From NCBI RefSeq assembly GCF_000092045.1, contig NC_007766.1:434001-498000 (forward strand): DNA of 64,000 nucleotides, in the 5' to 3' direction. The stretch comes from Rhizobium etli CFN 42. Lineage in GTDB: Bacteria; Pseudomonadota; Alphaproteobacteria; Rhizobiales; Rhizobiaceae. Below, one piece after another: positions 34,328-42,851 of the stretch. Every line of letters starts with the position of its first letter. Within the stretch, counting starts at the first letter, position 1. Under the pieces are notes generated by a model. That model saw only the letters and a list, made by a program, of their open reading frames with translations, was not told the DNA's origin and searched no databases. Both the position numbers and the translations under genes were made by a program.

Positions 34328-36618
34328 GCGGCGTCTCGCTTGCGCAACGAAACCATGATCGATTTCGAGGTCGGCGTATCGCTTTCCTCGCCGGCACTGC
34401 CAAGCGGCACGAGCACGTTCAGTTCCGGGTAATAGCCGGCAATGCTGCCCTGCGGAATATCATAGGGCACGAAGCGGAAATCCCGCGCGATACGCTCGAT
34501 GCCGTCATCGTGATCGCCGATCACGTCGACACGGTCACCAGCCTCGGCATTCATCGCCTTCAGATCCGCCGGATGAATGAAGATGACCTGCCGCTCTCCG
34601 TAGACACCGCGATATCGGTCATCGAGACCATAGACCGTCGTATTGTATTGGTCGTGCGACCGGAACGTCTGCAGAGCGAAACGCCCCTCGCCTCTTCGCG
34701 CACGCTGGTGCACGGTCTGCTCTGGAAGCGCCGGGCAAGAGAATGATGCCCTGCCTGCCGGCGTCTGCCACTCCCGATGGGCGGCCGGATTGCGCAGATG
34801 GAAACCGCGCGGCTTGCGAAGGCGGGCATTATAGTTTTCAAAGCCGGGAATAGTCGCCTCGATATGATTGCGGATGCGGTCGTAGTCGTCGGCCAGCTCT
34901 GCCCAGTCGGCCACGGAGGAGCCGACCGTTGCCTGCGCAATGCCGGCAATGATGGCGACTTCCGAGAGGAGATGCGGCGAGGCGGGGCGATTGATGCCGG
35001 CTGATCCATGCACCATGCTCATCGAGTCTTCGACACTGATGAGTTGAGAATTACCGGCAGCGTTCAGATCCATCTCGGTACGCCCGAGGCAGGGCAGAAT
35101 GAAGGACGCCTCGCCGGGCATCAGATGTGAATGATTGGGTTTGGTGGCGATGTGCACCGTCAGCTTCAGCTGCCGAAGCGCTTTTTCGACCAGTGCGCTG
35201 TCGGGCGTCGCACGGGCAAAATTGCCGCCAAGCCCGATGAAGGCCTCGGCCGACCCGTCAAGCATCGCCCCGATCGCGGCAAGAACATGGTGGCCATGGT
35301 CACGCGGCACGGAGAAGCCGAAATGCTTCTCCAGCGCATCGAGGAAACCGTCCGCAGGCTTTTCATTGATGCCGACGGTCCGGTCTCCCTGGACGTTGGA
35401 ATGGCCGCGAACCGGGCAAAGACCGGCGCCAGGCTTGCCAATATTGCCGCGCAGGAACATGAAGTTGGCGATCTCCCGGATCGTCGCCACCGAATGCCGG
35501 TGCTGGGTCACTCCCATTGCCCAGGTGCAGATGACCCGTTCGGCCCTGATATAGACATCGGCGGCCTCTTCGATGTCCTGTCGGCTTAGCCCCGATTGGT
35601 CTTCGATATCAGCCCAGGCCGTCGCCTCGACCGCTGCCCGGTATTGCGCAAACCCGGCGCAATGGTCGGCCAGGAACGCATGATCGAGAACCGGCGGCAG
35701 ACCGGCGGCAACTGCAGCGTCTTCCGCGGCCAGCACCGCCTTTGCCATTCCACGCACAGCGGCCATGTCGCCGCCGAGCTGCGGTTGCAGATAGAGGCCG
35801 GCGATATCGGTCGCGCCGCCGCGCAGCATCTCGATCTTGTCCTGCGGATCGGAGAAACGCTCCAACCCGCGCTCGCGGATCGGATTGAAGACGACGATCC
35901 GCGCGCCGCGCATCGCCGCCCGGCGCAGGTCGCCGAGCATTCGGGGATGATTGGTTCCGGGGTTCTGGCCGATCACGAAGATCGCATCGGCCTCCTCGAA
36001 GTCCTCCAGAAGCACGGTGCCCTTGCCGACGCCGATCGCCTGGTTCAGCGCGATTCCACTTGCCTCGTGACACATGTTGGAACAATCGGGAAAATTGTTG
36101 GTGCCGTAGATGCGCACGAACAGCTGATAGAGGAAGGCAGCCTCGTTGCTGGCGCGGCCGGACGTATAGAACTCCGCCCGATTGGGATTATCGAGGCCCT
36201 TCAGAATGCTGCCGATCTCGGCAAAAGCATCCTCCCACGCCACCGGCAGATAACGGTCGCTCGCAGCATCGTAACGCATCGGATGCGTGAGGCGGCCATT
36301 GAGTTCCAGTTCGTAATCCGACAACCGGCGAAGCTCGGAGACGGTATTCGCCGCGAAGAAGGCGGGTGTCGCCCGCTTTTCTGTCGCCTCCCAGGCGACG
36401 GCCTTCACGCCGTTTTCACAAAATTCGAACGACGAGCCGTGTTCCGGATCGCCCCAGGCGCAGCCCGGGCAATCGAAGCCGTCCGGCTGGTTCGCCTTCA
36501 GCATCGTCCGCGCCCCCGAGACCGGCATGCCGCTTTGCAGCAATTGTTTGCCGCAGCTTTTCAGAGCGCCCCAGCCGCCGGCTGCCGCCGATTTCTTGCC
36601 GATAAATTTTGTGTCCAT
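34324..36618 (-). CDS. FdhF/YdeP-family molybdopterin oxidoreductase
   Basis: A 764-residue cytoplasmic molybdopterin-guanine-dinucleotide enzyme of the YdeP family, related to formate dehydrogenase alpha chains. The N-terminus has DCPGCAWGDP, a reduced Cys motif in the place of the 4Fe-4S site. SNMCHEASGIAL follows near 180 in the place of the Cys/SeCys ligand loop, and IGQNPGTNHPR and GHSNVQGDRT are typical of the family. The C-terminal cofactor domain has RSHDQYNTTVYG. No Tat signal is present. YdeP in E. coli is linked to acid resistance, but the reaction is unknown. A small protein gene is coupled to its 3' end. Confidence 0.9.
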   Translation of the reverse strand: MDTKFIGKKSAAAGGWGALKSCGKQLLQSGMPVSGARTMLKANQPDGFDCPGCAWGDPEHGSSFEFCENGVKAVAWEATEKRATPAFFAANTVSELRRLSDYELELNGRLTHPMRYDAASDRYLPVAWEDAFAEIGSILKGLDNPNRAEFYTSGRASNEAAFLYQLFVRIYGTNNFPDCSNMCHEASGIALNQAIGVGKGTVLLEDFEEADAIFVIGQNPGTNHPRMLGDLRRAAMRGARIVVFNPIRERGLERFSDPQDKIEMLRGGATDIAGLYLQPQLGGDMAAVRGMAKAVLAAEDAAVAAGLPPVLDHAFLADHCAGFAQYRAAVEATAWADIEDQSGLSRQDIEEAADVYIRAERVICTWAMGVTQHRHSVATIREIANFMFLRGNIGKPGAGLCPVRGHSNVQGDRTVGINEKPADGFLDALEKHFGFSVPRDHGHHVLAAIGAMLDGSAEAFIGLGGNFARATPDSALVEKALRQLKLTVHIATKPNHSHLMPGEASFILPCLGRTEMDLNAAGNSQLISVEDSMSMVHGSAGINRPASPHLLSEVAIIAGIAQATVGSSVADWAELADDYDRIRNHIEATIPGFENYNARLRKPRGFHLRNPAAHREWQTPAGRASFSCPALPEQTVHQRARRGEGRFALQTFRSHDQYNTTVYGLDDRYRGVYGERQVIFIHPADLKAMNAEAGDRVDVIGDHDDGIERIARDFRFVPYDIPQGSIAGYYPELNVLVPLGSAGEESDTPTSKSIMVSLRKRDAA

Positions 36619-36668
36619 GCGCCCTGTATTGTTGAAGGGCGCTAAACATCAAGGGTGTACGAACGATG

Positions 36669-36693
36669 GCTCGATAGAAGAAACCTATCGAGC
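36669..36693. repeat. Perfect inverted repeat between the GGDEF and molybdoenzyme genes
   Basis: Nine-base arms GCTCGATAG (36669-36677) and CTATCGAGC (36685-36693) with a seven-base loop lie eight bases after the GGDEF gene stop on the minus strand and 50 bases before the start of the next minus-strand gene. It may terminate the GGDEF transcript or serve as an operator; no U-run follows. Confidence 0.4.
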
Positions 36694-36700
36694 GCGGACC

Positions 36701-38614
36701 CTAACCGGTTTCCTTAAGGGCATGCCCGTTCTCGCGGGAATGCGCCAGAATACGGTTTCGGCCTTGCGTTTTGGCCTCATAGAGCGCGGCATCGGCCTCG
36801 GCTAAAAGCCGGTTCGGGCTGGTCCGCAGGGTCGCGCCTGTGGCGCAGGATATGCCGATGCTGGCGGTGACCCGCCCGAATTCGCTGCCGGAATGAACGA
36901 TATTCTCCTGTGCAAGGCGACGCGCGAATTGTTCGGCAACGATCATCGCGCCCTTGGCGCTGGTGTCGGGAAGGAACACGGCGAATTCCTCTCCGCCGTA
37001 GCGCGCAACGATGTCCGCCGGCCGACTGACGGACTGGCGCAGACACTTGCTGACGACGCGCAGGCATTGGTCGCCGGCGGGATGGCCATAGGTATCGTTA
37101 TAGGCTTTGAAGCGGTCGATATCGACCATCAGCAGGCTGAAAGGCGTATTTTTCCTGGCGCTGCCCGCCGTCTCACGCGCGAAGGCCTCGTCGAAAGCGC
37201 GGCGATTGACAATGCCGGTGAGCCCGTCGGTCTCGGCAAGATTCTTCAATTGCTCCGCCGACAGCCTGAGCGCGATCTCCGCCTGTTTCGTCGCCGTGAT
37301 GTCCGAGACGACGGCCATCGCCGTGCCGTCTCCGGCAATCCTTGTGCGGATGCTGCGCCAATCACCATTGTGAAGCTGAACCTCCTCATCCTTATTGCTG
37401 TGCAGGGAAGCGGCTGCGGTCTTGATCCACACTTCCGTATCAACCTCTGTAATAGCGGGGCGCTCGCCGGTTTCGACGACGCGGCGCAGGATGTCGCTGA
37501 TATGCGCGCCGACCACGCGGGCATCTCCGGAGAGCGGAAAGGCGTCGCGGTACTGTTCGTTGCAAAAGACAAGAAAGCCTTTGCTGTCGTACATGGCGAT
37601 GCCATCGGACATGTTCGCCATCGCATGCGACAGCAGGTTCTTGCTTTCGCGCAGCTCCCGCTCCAGTGCTGTGCGCTCGGTCACGTCGCGCGTCACGCCC
37701 GCAAGACCGATGATCCGTCCCTGCTTGTCCCTGAGCGGCACCTTGGAAGCGAGCAGGAAGCGGCCTTCGATCCGCTCGTTGGAGTCGATCAGCGGCGTCC
37801 CCGTCTCCATCACCTGCTGCTCGAGATGATACAATTCTTCAGCCAGCGGCTGCGACATCAGATTGAAATCCGACAATCCGGTCATCTCCGCCGTCGTTCT
37901 GAAACGGAAGAGGCGGGTCATGTTTTCATTGACGGTGATGAACCGGCTGTTTCGGTCCTTCACATAGAGATAGTCGGGCGATTGCGAAAAAGCCGTCACC
38001 AAAATGCTGCGTTCGAGTTCCCATTGCTGCGTCTTCAAGAGCACAAAACCGCCCAGCACGGTCGCCAGACAATTCAAGGCCGTCAGGGGAAAACCGACGC
38101 CGGCCAGCACATGAGCGGTCACCAGAGTGGGAAGCAGAGCCATCGATGCGACCAGCGCGCCGCCAAGGGCGAGGCTCAGCAACGCAACGTCCATGAGCAC
38201 CGGAGATCTCTTGCGGGTCCAGAAATGGCCGGCCACACCAATGCCGGCAGCCACAGCCATCGTGACAATCCCGTCGACCATCGCCGTGCCGCCGACGGCA
38301 AATCGAAAGGCCATCGCCAGCGATGCCGCAAAAGCCGCCGCGATCGGCCCACCGAACATGCCAGCCAATGCAAGCGGCGAAAATCGCAGATCGATATAGA
38401 TGCCCGGATGAAACTCAACAGCCAGCAATATCGATCCGATGGAGGCGCCGCCGGCTATGATTCCGAAGGCGATCCTCTCCTGCATGAAGGACCGGCGCTG
38501 AAACTGAATCGAAAAGAGCGCCCAGAGCGACATTGCCAGGGATACGAAGGAAAGGTTGCCACCGAATTGCGTCCAGATGCCATTCACCGCGTTGGATCCA
38601 CCTTCCCAAACCAT
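36701..38614 (-). CDS. Membrane-bound PAS-PAS-GGDEF diguanylate cyclase
   Basis: A 637-residue protein that should make cyclic di-GMP. The N-terminus (about 15-205) is a five/six-helix membrane sensor of the 5TMR-LYT type with SPLALAGMFGGPIAAAFAAS. Two PAS domains follow (VTAFSQSPDYLYVKDRNSRF and HAMANMSDGIAMYDSKG). The C-terminal GGDEF domain has ARYGGEEFAVF, an intact active site, and RPAD five residues before it, an intact inhibitory site. The start codon is predicted to lie in a hairpin (38606-38648). No effector gene is adjacent; an EAL remnant lies at 42.1 kb. The 5TMR-LYT sensor often responds to small extracellular molecules. Confidence 0.92.
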   Translation of the reverse strand: MVWEGGSNAVNGIWTQFGGNLSFVSLAMSLWALFSIQFQRRSFMQERIAFGIIAGGASIGSILLAVEFHPGIYIDLRFSPLALAGMFGGPIAAAFAASLAMAFRFAVGGTAMVDGIVTMAVAAGIGVAGHFWTRKRSPVLMDVALLSLALGGALVASMALLPTLVTAHVLAGVGFPLTALNCLATVLGGFVLLKTQQWELERSILVTAFSQSPDYLYVKDRNSRFITVNENMTRLFRFRTTAEMTGLSDFNLMSQPLAEELYHLEQQVMETGTPLIDSNERIEGRFLLASKVPLRDKQGRIIGLAGVTRDVTERTALERELRESKNLLSHAMANMSDGIAMYDSKGFLVFCNEQYRDAFPLSGDARVVGAHISDILRRVVETGERPAITEVDTEVWIKTAAASLHSNKDEEVQLHNGDWRSIRTRIAGDGTAMAVVSDITATKQAEIALRLSAEQLKNLAETDGLTGIVNRRAFDEAFARETAGSARKNTPFSLLMVDIDRFKAYNDTYGHPAGDQCLRVVSKCLRQSVSRPADIVARYGGEEFAVFLPDTSAKGAMIVAEQFARRLAQENIVHSGSEFGRVTASIGISCATGATLRTSPNRLLAEADAALYEAKTQGRNRILAHSRENGHALKETG

Positions 38615-38648
38615 GTAACCACTCTGTCATACGACAGAGTGGTTTGGG
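38606..38648 (-). promoter_or_regulatory. Hairpin that can enclose the start codon of the GGDEF gene
   Basis: On the minus-strand transcript CCCAAACCA (complement of 38640-38648) can pair with TGGTTTGGG (complement of 38606-38614), which contains the start ATG. Between them AACCACTCTGTC-type arms (38617-38628 and 38633-38644) form a perfect 12-pair stem with a four-base loop. The two helices share AACC and compete. Either fold places the start region next to or inside a stem, which suggests control of translation. It could also be a DNA operator. Confidence 0.5.
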
Positions 38649-38842
38649 CTTCGTTAAATCGGGCAGCTGGATACGCCATTCACCGGCTAATGCATCGGAT
38701 ATCGCGCTCTCCTACGCATGCTCGCTGGGTTGGCACCTTGCCCGGGCCATCGCAGACCAAGGTTTGTCATTTTAGCTTCGATTCCACCCAAAAGCGTTAT
38801 TAGTTAGAATGCAGTGTCGGGCACGAGCGGTAAACGAATGGG

Positions 38843-39886
38843 ATGCGGGTACTTGACATGAAGACGCGACATTGGGATCGCAGGGGAGACGGCGGGCTTA
38901 CCTTTACGGAACTGGGGTTCGGAACCGCGCCGCTCGGCAATCTTTATCGGGCGATAACCAATGAGGAGGCGGCAGCAGTATTGGATGCAGCCTGGCAATA
39001 TGGCATCCGCTACTTCGACACCGCTCCGCTCTATGGACTTGGCCTCGCAGAGAGGCGGGTTGGCCGCTTCCTCGCGACGAAGCAGCGTGAAGATTTCGTC
39101 GTATCGACCAAAGTCGGCCGGCTCCTCAAGGTCTGCCGACCCGAACAGCGGACCGGCATCGGCAAATTCTTCGATACTCCCAATCGCCGAGAGGTTTTTG
39201 ACTATAGCTACGATGGCATCATGCAATCTTTCGAAGCCTCTTTCGAGCGCACCGGGCTCGACAGCTTCGATATCCTGTTCGTGCACGATCTGGATGTCTT
39301 CAATCACGGCACCCCGGCGGCCTGCGACCATTATGTCGAGCAATTCATGAGCGGTGGGTATCAGGCGATGACCTCACTACGCGACCAGGGAGTAGTGAAA
39401 GCCATCGGGGGCGGGATAAACGAGTGGCAGATGTGCCAGACGCTTGCCGAGCGTGGCGACTTCGATCTGTTTCTTCTTGCGGGACGATATACTCTGCTCG
39501 AGCAGGAGGCGTTGGAATCCTTTCTCCCCCTGTGCGTCGCCCGCAATATCGGCATCGTGCTCGGCGGGCCCTATAATTCCGGTATACTGGCCACAGGCCC
39601 GGTTGCTGGCGCGCAGTATAATTACTCTGACGCCCCGTCACACATCCTCGATAAAGTCCGGCGCATCGAGCATGTCTGCCTGAAATACAATGTCGCTCTC
39701 TCAGACGCGGCTCTCAACTTTCCGCTCTTCCATCCGGCTGTCGTTTCCGTCATCCCGGGTGGCCAGTCGATCAATCAAGTGGCGTCAAACGAACGCGCGC
39801 GGAACACACATATCCCTCACGAGCTGTGGGAGGACCTGAAGTCGCTTGGCCTGATGCGAGGTGATGCGCCTGTCGGTGAGTCATAG
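38843..39886 (+). CDS. Aldo/keto reductase (D-threo-aldose/L-fucose dehydrogenase type)
   Basis: A 347-residue NAD(P)-dependent oxidoreductase of the aldo/keto reductase superfamily. The catalytic tetrad can be placed as Asp and Tyr in YFDTAPLYG, Lys in VVSTKVGRLL and His in LFVHDLDV. The sequence TELGFGTAPLGNLYRAI is typical of D-threo-aldose 1-dehydrogenase, L-fucose dehydrogenase and pyridoxal 4-dehydrogenase. The start may be the ATG at 38843 or that at 38858. It appears monocistronic, with 228 bases before it (including the hairpin of the divergent GGDEF gene) and no partner behind. Confidence 0.87.
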   Translation: MRVLDMKTRHWDRRGDGGLTFTELGFGTAPLGNLYRAITNEEAAAVLDAAWQYGIRYFDTAPLYGLGLAERRVGRFLATKQREDFVVSTKVGRLLKVCRPEQRTGIGKFFDTPNRREVFDYSYDGIMQSFEASFERTGLDSFDILFVHDLDVFNHGTPAACDHYVEQFMSGGYQAMTSLRDQGVVKAIGGGINEWQMCQTLAERGDFDLFLLAGRYTLLEQEALESFLPLCVARNIGIVLGGPYNSGILATGPVAGAQYNYSDAPSHILDKVRRIEHVCLKYNVALSDAALNFPLFHPAVVSVIPGGQSINQVASNERARNTHIPHELWEDLKSLGLMRGDAPVGES

Positions 39887-40064
39887 GGCGGCTGACTTAA
39901 ACGTACTTGGAAACGGCGGCGGATGACCGCAGTTGAAGGCGAAAAATCAATTGTGACAGCTCAGAGGCAGCGCAGTGTGACTAATTGGCAACCATCGGCC
40001 ATGAGTGGAACCAAATCCTGCATCTGCGTATTCGCTCGGAATTACCTTTACAGCGGATGAGCAA

Positions 40065-40412
40065 ATGGCCTTGCACATCAAACGAGTCTACGAGCCAAAA
40101 GAAGACCGGGACGGCACGCGTGTTCTGGTCGACAGGTTGTGGCCGCGCGGCTTGAAGAAGCAGGAGGCGGCCGTCGATGTCTGGTTGAAAGAGATCGCGC
40201 CCAGCCCGGCGCTGCGCCGATGGTTCGGCCACGACCCCGCCAAATGGAGCGAGTTCCAGCGCCGCTATCGCGACGAGCTCAAAAAGAACTCGTCAGCTGT
40301 GGAGGAACTCGGACGCCGGATCGGGGAATCGGACGTCACACTTCTCTATGCGGCAAAAGATCCAGACCACAACCATGCGATCGTGCTCCAGCGCTTCATC
40401 GGCGACAACTGA
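40065..40412 (+). CDS. DUF488 family protein
   Basis: A 115-residue cytosolic protein of the DUF488 family (YeaO type). It has HIKRVYEPKE at the start, RVLVDRLWPRGLKKQ near residue 25 and FGHDPAKWSEFQRRY near 58, all conserved in the family. The biochemical role is not established. The ATG at 40065 begins the conserved region with a GGATGAG ribosome site; an open frame upstream to 40005 is not supported. It precedes the DUF4142 gene by 100 bases. Confidence 0.85.
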   Translation: MALHIKRVYEPKEDRDGTRVLVDRLWPRGLKKQEAAVDVWLKEIAPSPALRRWFGHDPAKWSEFQRRYRDELKKNSSAVEELGRRIGESDVTLLYAAKDPDHNHAIVLQRFIGDN

Positions 40413-40511
40413 AGCGGCCCGACAACCACCTCCCGCTGCGAAGATTTCCGGGAACCTTTTCGATCGATCTGCATCCAATGATCGCTTCCATCCGACATAA
40501 GGAGACAGATC

Positions 40512-41033
40512 ATGTTGAAACGAATTCTCGGCGCAACCTTCATCGCGGCGTCGCTCGGAACGGCCTCGATTGCCGCCGACGCCAAGCCGACCGACCCTCA
40601 GATCGCCCATATCGCCTATACGGCCGGGCAGATCGATGTTACCGCCGCGGAGCAGGCGTTGAAGAAAAGCAAGAATCCTGAGGTGATCGAATTCGCCAAA
40701 ACCATGGAGCGCGACCACAAGGCCGTCAACGACCAGGCGCTCGCCCTCGTCAAGAAGCTGAAGGTGACGCCTGAGGACAACAAGATCAGCCAGTCGCTCT
40801 CGACCCAGGCGAGCAAGGAACTGAAGACGCTTGACGCCCTCGACGGCGCAGCCTTCGACAAGGCCTATGTCGAAAACGAGGTCGCCTATCACAAGTCGGT
40901 CAACGACGCCCTTGCCAAGGTGCTGATCCCTTCGGCTCAGAACAAAGAGCTGAAATCGCTGTTGGAAACGGGCCTGACCCTGTTCAAGCAACACCAGACG
41001 CATGCCGAGCATCTCGCTTCGATGATCAAGTAG
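40512..41033 (+). CDS. DUF4142 exported protein
   Basis: A 173-residue protein with a signal peptide of about 20 residues (MLKRILGATFIAASLGTASIAA). The mature part is helical and belongs to DUF4142, a ferritin-like four-helix family, with HIAYTAGQIDVTAAEQALK, FAKTMERDHKAVND and HQTHAEHLASM. Its His and Glu positions resemble a metal site. AAGGAG sits before the ATG. It lies seven bases before a cupredoxin gene and upstream of an ECF sigma gene, a grouping that suggests an envelope stress or metal/redox function. Confidence 0.88.
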   Translation: MLKRILGATFIAASLGTASIAADAKPTDPQIAHIAYTAGQIDVTAAEQALKKSKNPEVIEFAKTMERDHKAVNDQALALVKKLKVTPEDNKISQSLSTQASKELKTLDALDGAAFDKAYVENEVAYHKSVNDALAKVLIPSAQNKELKSLLETGLTLFKQHQTHAEHLASMIK

Positions 41034-41040
41034 GGCCGCG

Positions 41041-41361
41041 ATGGGATCGCTGATGAAATTGGCGCCGCTGTTGCTGGCGCTGCTCTGGGCAAGCAGCGGA
41101 GTCGCCTCAGCGGCGGAATATAAGGTCACCATCGCAGGCATGAAATTCGGTGCGCCGCCTGCCGAGCTGCATGTCGGTGATGTGATCGTCTGGCGAAACG
41201 ATGATATATTCCGGCATACGGCGACGGCTCGCGACAAGAGCTTCGATGTCGATCTGCCGCCGAAATCGGAAGCGCGGATGACGGTCCGCCGGGCGGGAGC
41301 GGTCGATTTCTATTGCCGTTTTCATCCCGCCATGACGGGCAAGCTGGACGTCCGGCCGTAG
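41041..41361 (+). CDS. Exported cupredoxin (type 1 copper protein)
   Basis: A 106-residue periplasmic blue-copper-like protein. The signal peptide ends near GVASAAE. The copper ligands are visible: His in IFRHTATA, then Cys-x2-His-x2-Met in FYCRFHPAMTG. It resembles amicyanin/pseudoazurin and probably carries electrons between periplasmic partners. It starts seven bases after the DUF4142 stop; an alternative start is the ATG at 41053. An ECF sigma gene follows 36 bases later. Confidence 0.9.
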   Translation: MGSLMKLAPLLLALLWASSGVASAAEYKVTIAGMKFGAPPAELHVGDVIVWRNDDIFRHTATARDKSFDVDLPPKSEARMTVRRAGAVDFYCRFHPAMTGKLDVRP

Positions 41362-41397
41362 GGCCGGGCTCCGATCCAAAGCAATGCGGAGATTTGC

Positions 41398-42108
41398 ATG
41401 ACAGCAATTGCCGATCCGGTCGCCCGACGCCCCCAGAACATATCAGCAATTCCCGATGCCGAGCTCGTGTCCCTTGCAAAGCAGGGTGACGAGCCCGCCA
41501 TCCGCGCCATTGTGCAGCGTCACAACCGGCGCCTGTTCCGCACCGCGCGCGCCATCATCCGGAGCGATTGGGAAGCGGAAGACGTCGTGCAGGCCGTCTA
41601 TGTCAAGGCCTTCACCAATCTGGCGACATTCCGCGGCGAGGCCGAGCTCTCGACATGGCTGACCCGGATAACGCTTAACGAGGCGCTGGGCCGCGTTCGC
41701 GCACGAAAGAACACCACCGGGCTTGAGGAAATCGACATGCAGACGACATCGCGGGGTGGCGAAGTCCTCCAGTTCCCCTCCTCGCTCTCGGCAACCGATC
41801 CCGAAAGCGAGCTGTCGCGAAGCCAGGCGCGGCATCTTCTCGAACAGGCCGTCGACGACCTTCCGGACGAATTTCGCGCCATCTTCGTGCTGCGCGAGGT
41901 CGAGGGCATGAGCACGGAGGAGGCCGCATCCTATCTCGGCATCAAACCTGAAACCGCCAAGACCCGGCTGCATCGGGCGCGCAAGCTGATGCGCCAGTCG
42001 ATCGAAAAACAGCTCTCCGGCGCTTTCTCTGCGCTGTTCCCCTTCGACGGCGCCCGCTGTGCCTCCATGGGCGACCGCGTCATCGCAGCCCTTCGCCAGA
42101 CATCGTGA
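41398..42108 (+). CDS. ECF-type RNA polymerase sigma factor
   Basis: A 236-residue sigma-70 family protein with region 2 (RLFRTARAIIRSDWEAEDVVQAVYVKAF and ELSTWLTRITLNEAL) and region 4 (DLPDEFRAIFVLREVEGMSTEEAASYLGI). It is longer than most ECF sigmas because of the linker between the regions and a C-terminal tail of about 25 residues. No anti-sigma gene is next to it. Cotranscription with the DUF4142 and cupredoxin genes suggests that they are its targets or sensors. A decayed EAL-domain gene follows. Confidence 0.92.
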   Translation: MTAIADPVARRPQNISAIPDAELVSLAKQGDEPAIRAIVQRHNRRLFRTARAIIRSDWEAEDVVQAVYVKAFTNLATFRGEAELSTWLTRITLNEALGRVRARKNTTGLEEIDMQTTSRGGEVLQFPSSLSATDPESELSRSQARHLLEQAVDDLPDEFRAIFVLREVEGMSTEEAASYLGIKPETAKTRLHRARKLMRQSIEKQLSGAFSALFPFDGARCASMGDRVIAALRQTS

Positions 42109-42129
42109 GATCCGGTATCAGCACGCGAT

Positions 42130-42420
42130 TGCTTGGACGCTGCAACGCGAGGCAGGCAGACCGTATGTTCGTCTCGAAATCATCAAGCATTCCAGACGGC
42201 GGCGCGGACCGCCGCGACCTTGTCGGCCTCGCCGACGGCGGGATGCTTCCGTGCACGAGGCAAGCGGCGGGACCGGTGAAATCCCGCCGCCGAAGGCATT
42301 GAAGACGAGGTGCAGCGCGCTTTCCTGCTTAGCGCCGGATGCGAGACCGCCCAAGGTTATCTCTGTGCCAAGCCGGAACCGGCTTCTGCGGCAACCGAAT
42401 GCTTGCTGCGCCGGCCGGCC
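42130..42420 (+). pseudogene. Remnant of an EAL-domain cyclic-di-GMP phosphodiesterase gene
   Basis: Two pieces of an EAL domain can be read in different frames. The first has ADRMFVSK and DLVGLADGGMLP, the second GIEDEVQRAFLLSAGCETAQGY followed by LCAKPEPA. In an intact EAL domain these form the final third. A frameshift and short losses separate them, and all upstream parts with the EVL/EAL motif are gone. The remainder of 42421-42851 holds one protein-like tail (MSSQEVQRRLHDLLVQR ending at 42667) and an AT-rich part that could be the promoter of the following pilus-like genes. Confidence 0.72.
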
Positions 42421-42851
42421 TCGCGAAAACTACCGGGGCGGCGCCGGTCCGCACCGACGTCGATTCGTCCGGAGCTCGATCATTGCGGCAAGCTCGGATT
42501 GCAGATGATCAAGGCCAAGAAGGGTGAAGTCAGCGCCCAATCGCAGGCCGTACCGACCCAGATGTCGGAAGGCTGGGATTGCCGCGGTGGGAGACTTTTT
42601 CAATAACAGGAACATGTCTTCGCAGGAGGTTCAAAGACGCCTGCACGACCTGCTGGTGCAGCGCTGAGAGAGGCTCCTCCGCATGCGCCGACAGCGTAGC
42701 GAATATCCATAATTCGCGACCATGTCCAATAAGCGCAGCAAACGGCGTGCCGACAGTGCATCTTCTACCGGAAATTGGGAATTTAACAAACCCTCAAGTT
42801 TTCGAGATACATCTTGCTTTTGCTATTTTTTGTCTTGCGTCACGGTGTCTT

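Noticed and set aside
36893..38803. Plus-strand frame of 636 codons
   Set aside because: It is antisense to the PAS-GGDEF gene, which has an intact GGEEF site and membrane helices.
38615..38842. Small gene between the GGDEF and aldo/keto reductase genes
   Set aside because: The 80-codon plus frame overlaps the GGDEF 5' end and has no ribosome site; the palindrome explains the region better.
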